A stretch of 8,090 bases of DNA from an uncultured Bacilli bacterium (GTDB lineage: Bacteria; Bacillota_I; Bacilli_A; RF39; UBA660). Below the pieces are notes generated by a model that was not told the DNA's origin, did no database searches, and saw nothing but the letters and a program-made list of their open reading frames with translations. A program made the translations under genes and the position numbers. Shown one piece after another: positions 6,489-8,090 of the stretch (position 1 is its first letter; every line of letters starts with the position of its first letter). The DNA lies in contig CANQOH010000045.1 of the NCBI GenBank assembly GCA_947625425.1, forward strand, positions 1 through 8,090, in the 5' to 3' direction.

Positions 6489-6521
6489 TATAATAAAATA
6501 TATATAATGTTTGTATAAACA
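6489..6521 (+). promoter_or_regulatory. Divergent regulatory region: -10-like hexamers and a TGTTT-4-AAACA palindrome
   Basis: Two exact TATAAT hexamers occur at 6489-6494 and 6503-6508, and a third at 6561-6566. None has a strong -35 partner; the best is TTTATA at 6465-6470, 18 bp before the first. Overlapping the last base of the second hexamer is the inverted repeat TGTTTGTATAAACA (6508-6521), with 5-bp arms and a 4-nt centre. A palindrome of this size and position suits an XRE-type operator, which would block initiation of the radical SAM operon. Inferred, with no second copy found in the region. Confidence 0.4.
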
Positions 6522-6570
6522 ATCTTACATAATTTTCTTTAATTACGAACAATTATTTGATATAATAATA

Positions 6571-6576
6571 AAGGTG
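6571..6576 (+). promoter_or_regulatory. Ribosome binding site that fixes the radical SAM start
   Basis: AAGGTG lies 6 nt before the ATG at 6583. An upstream in-frame TTG at 6511 has no comparable site, and the 24 codons between them do not look like radical SAM sequence, so the ATG is preferred. Confidence 0.7.
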
Positions 6577-6582
6577 TTAAAA

Positions 6583-7383
6583 ATGTTTAAAAAGATTTAT
6601 GTTGAAATAACTAATAATTGTAATTTAGATTGTTCTTTTTGTTGTAAGAATAATCGTCCTAAAGAATTTATTAGTCTTAATAAATTTAAAGAACTATTAA
6701 CAAAGTTAAATGGTTATACTAAATATTTATATTTCCACGTAATGGGTGAACCTTTACTTCATCCTCGAATTAATGACCTTATTGATATAGCATCTAAAGA
6801 TTACTTTATTAATATAACAACTAATGGTTATTTAATTGATAGAATAAAAGATAATAAAAATATCAGACAAGTTAATATATCTCTTCATAGTTATTCTAAA
6901 AAATATAATGTCTCGTTAGATGAATATTTAAATAATATCTTTAATACTGTTGATAACTTAGTAATTAATAACACCTATATTACTTATCGTTTATGGGTAA
7001 ATAGTCAAGATAAAGCTGAAATCTTAAAAAGCTTAAATAATAAATATCAAGTTCAAATTAATCAAGATAAAATGACTTTAGCCCCCAATATCTATTTTGA
7101 AATAGAACAAGAATTCATTTGGCCAAGTTATGATAATGATTATTATAATGAAAATGGTAGTTGTCGTGGTTTACGTGACCATATTGGTATTTTAGTAGAT
7201 GGTACTGTAATTCCTTGTTGTTTAGATAGTAATGGTTTAATCAATTTAGGTAATATTTACAACGATAAATTAAGTGATATAATAAATAGCAGTCTTTTTA
7301 AGGAAATGAAACAAGGTTTCTTAAATAATAAAAAAATACATGAATTATGTAAAAAATGTAATTTTTATAGTTTAAGGAGGTAA
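6583..7383 (+). CDS. Radical SAM protein with reduced SPASM/twitch-like C-terminal domain
   Basis: A 266-aa enzyme that would use a [4Fe-4S] cluster to cleave S-adenosylmethionine and start radical chemistry. The cluster motif is C13-x3-C17-x2-C20 right after the first strand (YVEITNNCNLDC), followed by an MGEPLLHP segment (the GGE-like SAM-binding motif) and a TTNGYL strand. The C-terminal part has C194, then DGTVIPCC (C212, C213), an LGNIYNDKL segment, and C256-x2-C259. This is SPASM-like but with fewer cysteines than the canonical seven, so it may hold a single auxiliary cluster, as in twitch domains. Such enzymes often modify peptides or proteins, but no precursor peptide gene was found beside it, so the substrate is unknown. 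It sits divergent to an XRE regulator, with 2 nt before the next gene. Its codon use is as AT-rich as the rest. Confidence 0.9.
   Translation: MFKKIYVEITNNCNLDCSFCCKNNRPKEFISLNKFKELLTKLNGYTKYLYFHVMGEPLLHPRINDLIDIASKDYFINITTNGYLIDRIKDNKNIRQVNISLHSYSKKYNVSLDEYLNNIFNTVDNLVINNTYITYRLWVNSQDKAEILKSLNNKYQVQINQDKMTLAPNIYFEIEQEFIWPSYDNDYYNENGSCRGLRDHIGILVDGTVIPCCLDSNGLINLGNIYNDKLSDIINSSLFKEMKQGFLNNKKIHELCKKCNFYSLRR
7374..7380 (+). promoter_or_regulatory. Consensus ribosome binding site of the DUF7666-like gene
   Basis: A perfect AAGGAGG lies 5 nt before the ATG at 7386, within the last codons of the radical SAM gene. It implies efficient coupled translation of the small downstream gene. Confidence 0.8.
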
Positions 7384-7385
7384 TT

Positions 7386-7937
7386 ATGGAAATCAAAGGG
7401 TATAAAGCATTTAATAGCGACAAAACTAATAGATATGGACTACCCTTTGAAGAAGGGCAAACTTATATGATGGAAGGCCCAATATCTTTTGGCAATAATG
7501 GTCATGGTTTTCATATGTGTACTAACTTAGCCGATGTTTTTCGTTTCTTTAAATATGAAGGTGAAGATGTTTGTGTCGCTGAAGTAACCGGACGCGGTAC
7601 AATGGTTAAAACCGATGATGAATACAACGGCTATTATGATATGTATGTTGTTTCGGAAATTACGATTGAAAAATTTCTTTCTCGTCAAGAGATAATTGCT
7701 AAAATGCTAAGAGATCATGAATTTAATAATCAAAAATTTCTTATGACTTTTCATTTAACTGAGCAAGAAAAAGCCCGTTACTTAAAAAAATATCGTCATA
7801 ATGAACCAATGTTAAAATGGTTATTATATTATCAATTTGATTGTAAAGATTTATATTCAATACCTTATGAAGAAGGTAAAAGGCAAATAAGGATGGTGTT
7901 AAAACATGGACAAAATAATCATAAAAGGAGCTCGTGA
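7386..7937 (+). CDS. DUF7666-like hypothetical protein
   Basis: A 183-aa soluble protein. The N-terminal half (1-90) carries a pattern I recognise from DUF7666-type proteins common in phages and Firmicutes: GYKAFNSD near the start, a [11 protein letters not shown] segment, GHGFHMC at about 39-45, and an AEVTGRG strand. This is a small beta-rich domain of unknown function. The C-terminal half is helical and charged ([13 protein letters not shown]) with no known motif. It is tightly coupled to the radical SAM gene (2-nt gap). Its last 32 nt overlap the uvrA start in a different frame. The first half is noticeably richer in G and C than its neighbours (e.g. gaagggc, ggcccaa, accggacgcggt), which could mean later acquisition. 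The family call is from memory of the motif pattern and is moderately certain; function unknown. Confidence 0.8.
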   Translation: MEIKGYKAFNSDKTNRYGLPFEEGQTYMMEGPISFGNNGHGFHMCTNLADVFRFFKYEGEDVCVAEVTGRGTMVKTDDEYNGYYDMYVVSEITIEKFLSRQEIIAKMLRDHEFNNQKFLMTFHLTEQEKARYLKKYRHNEPMLKWLLYYQFDCKDLYSIPYEEGKRQIRMVLKHGQNNHKRSS

Positions 7938-8090
7938 GAATAATCTCCAAAATATTGATTTAGAGCTTCCTAAAAATTCTTTAATTGTTATGACTGGCGT
8001 TTCAGGTAGTGGCAAAAGTAGTTTAGCTTTTGATACTATTTATGCTGAAGGTCAAAGAAGATATGTTGAAAGTCTATCAGCTTATGCTAG
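7906..8090 (+). CDS. uvrA: Excinuclease ABC subunit A, 3'-truncated by the window edge
   Basis: Damage-recognition ATPase of nucleotide excision repair; UvrA dimers load UvrB at lesions. Only the first 61 codons are present, but they are unmistakable: [19 protein letters not shown], then the Walker A loop GVSGSGKS (31-38), then the conserved [19 protein letters not shown] segment. The frame stays open to the last base. The ATG at 7906 lies inside the upstream gene; the ribosome site is either AAGGA (7889-7893, long spacing) or GGTG (7895-7898). The gene shares 32 nt with its neighbour, so it may be partly expressed by read-through translation from the preceding operon, but its own promoter could lie further upstream. 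Identity is secure. Confidence 0.96.
   Translation, partial: MDKIIIKGARENNLQNIDLELPKNSLIVMTGVSGSGKSSLAFDTIYAEGQRRYVESLSAYA

Noticed and set aside
6511..6582. 24-codon N-terminal extension of the radical SAM protein from a TTG
   Set aside because: No ribosome site before the TTG, the segment overlaps promoter-like sequence and the palindrome, and radical SAM proteins of this type start just before the first strand, as the ATG at 6583 does.
6424..6582. A RiPP precursor peptide beside the radical SAM enzyme
   Set aside because: No short reading frame with a ribosome site and a leader/core-like sequence is present in this intergenic region, and none lies between the enzyme and the next gene.
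7741..7950. 69-codon minus-strand open frame
   Set aside because: It is opposite the end of the DUF7666-like gene and the uvrA start, with no family resemblance; a shadow frame.
1..8090. CRISPR arrays, tRNA/rRNA genes, insertion sequences
   Set aside because: No regularly spaced direct repeats, no cloverleaf or rRNA-like conserved segments, and no transposase-like protein were seen. The short repeated TAATA/AATAA strings are background of the AT-rich composition.

Overview
The window is a very AT-rich, low-GC Firmicutes/Bacilli-type chromosome segment. Leucine is mostly TTA and arginine mostly CGT or AGA. Shine-Dalgarno sites are good matches (AAGGAGG, AGGAGGT). Every tryptophan I read is TGG, and TGA is a genuine stop at 2616-2618 and 7935-7937. 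This is the standard bacterial code, which argues against Mycoplasma/Spiroplasma-type mollicutes. An uncultured gut-type lineage near Erysipelotrichales/RF39 would fit, but that placement is inference from style, not from a marker gene.

Layout. Positions 1-1557 hold the 5'-truncated end of a CBS/DRTGG-containing family II (Mn-dependent) inorganic pyrophosphatase, closed by a hairpin terminator that overlaps its stop codon. Positions 1665-4592 are a compact four-gene operon with features of type VII (ESX/WXG100) secretion cargo. It encodes a 317-aa helical protein with a degenerate C-terminal repeat, two small helical WXG proteins (WEG and WQG motifs), and a 446-aa protein joining an LXG/WXG-like helical N-terminus to a C39-like cysteine peptidase domain with Cys, His and Asp in place. 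It ends in a strong terminator. Positions 4659-6079 encode a short-chain dehydrogenase and a protein I do not recognise, followed by a terminator shared with the convergent XRE repressor gene (6088-6423, minus strand). Across a divergent promoter region containing a TGTTT-4-AAACA palindrome lies a radical SAM enzyme with a reduced SPASM/twitch-like C-terminus (6583-7383). A DUF7666-like small protein (7386-7937) follows, and its end overlaps the start of uvrA (7906 to the window edge).

How the genes fit together. The pyrophosphatase and uvrA are housekeeping genes flanking accessory material. The likely interesting system is the 1665-4592 operon. Its overlaps and tight spacing imply co-expression. 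The two small WXG proteins probably act as targeting partners or chaperones for the larger proteins, and the C39-like domain would be the exported enzymatic payload. No secretion ATPase (EssC), no EssB/EsaA-type membrane component and no obvious immunity gene lie in this window. Export by a type VII apparatus and the target of the peptidase are therefore inferred, not seen.
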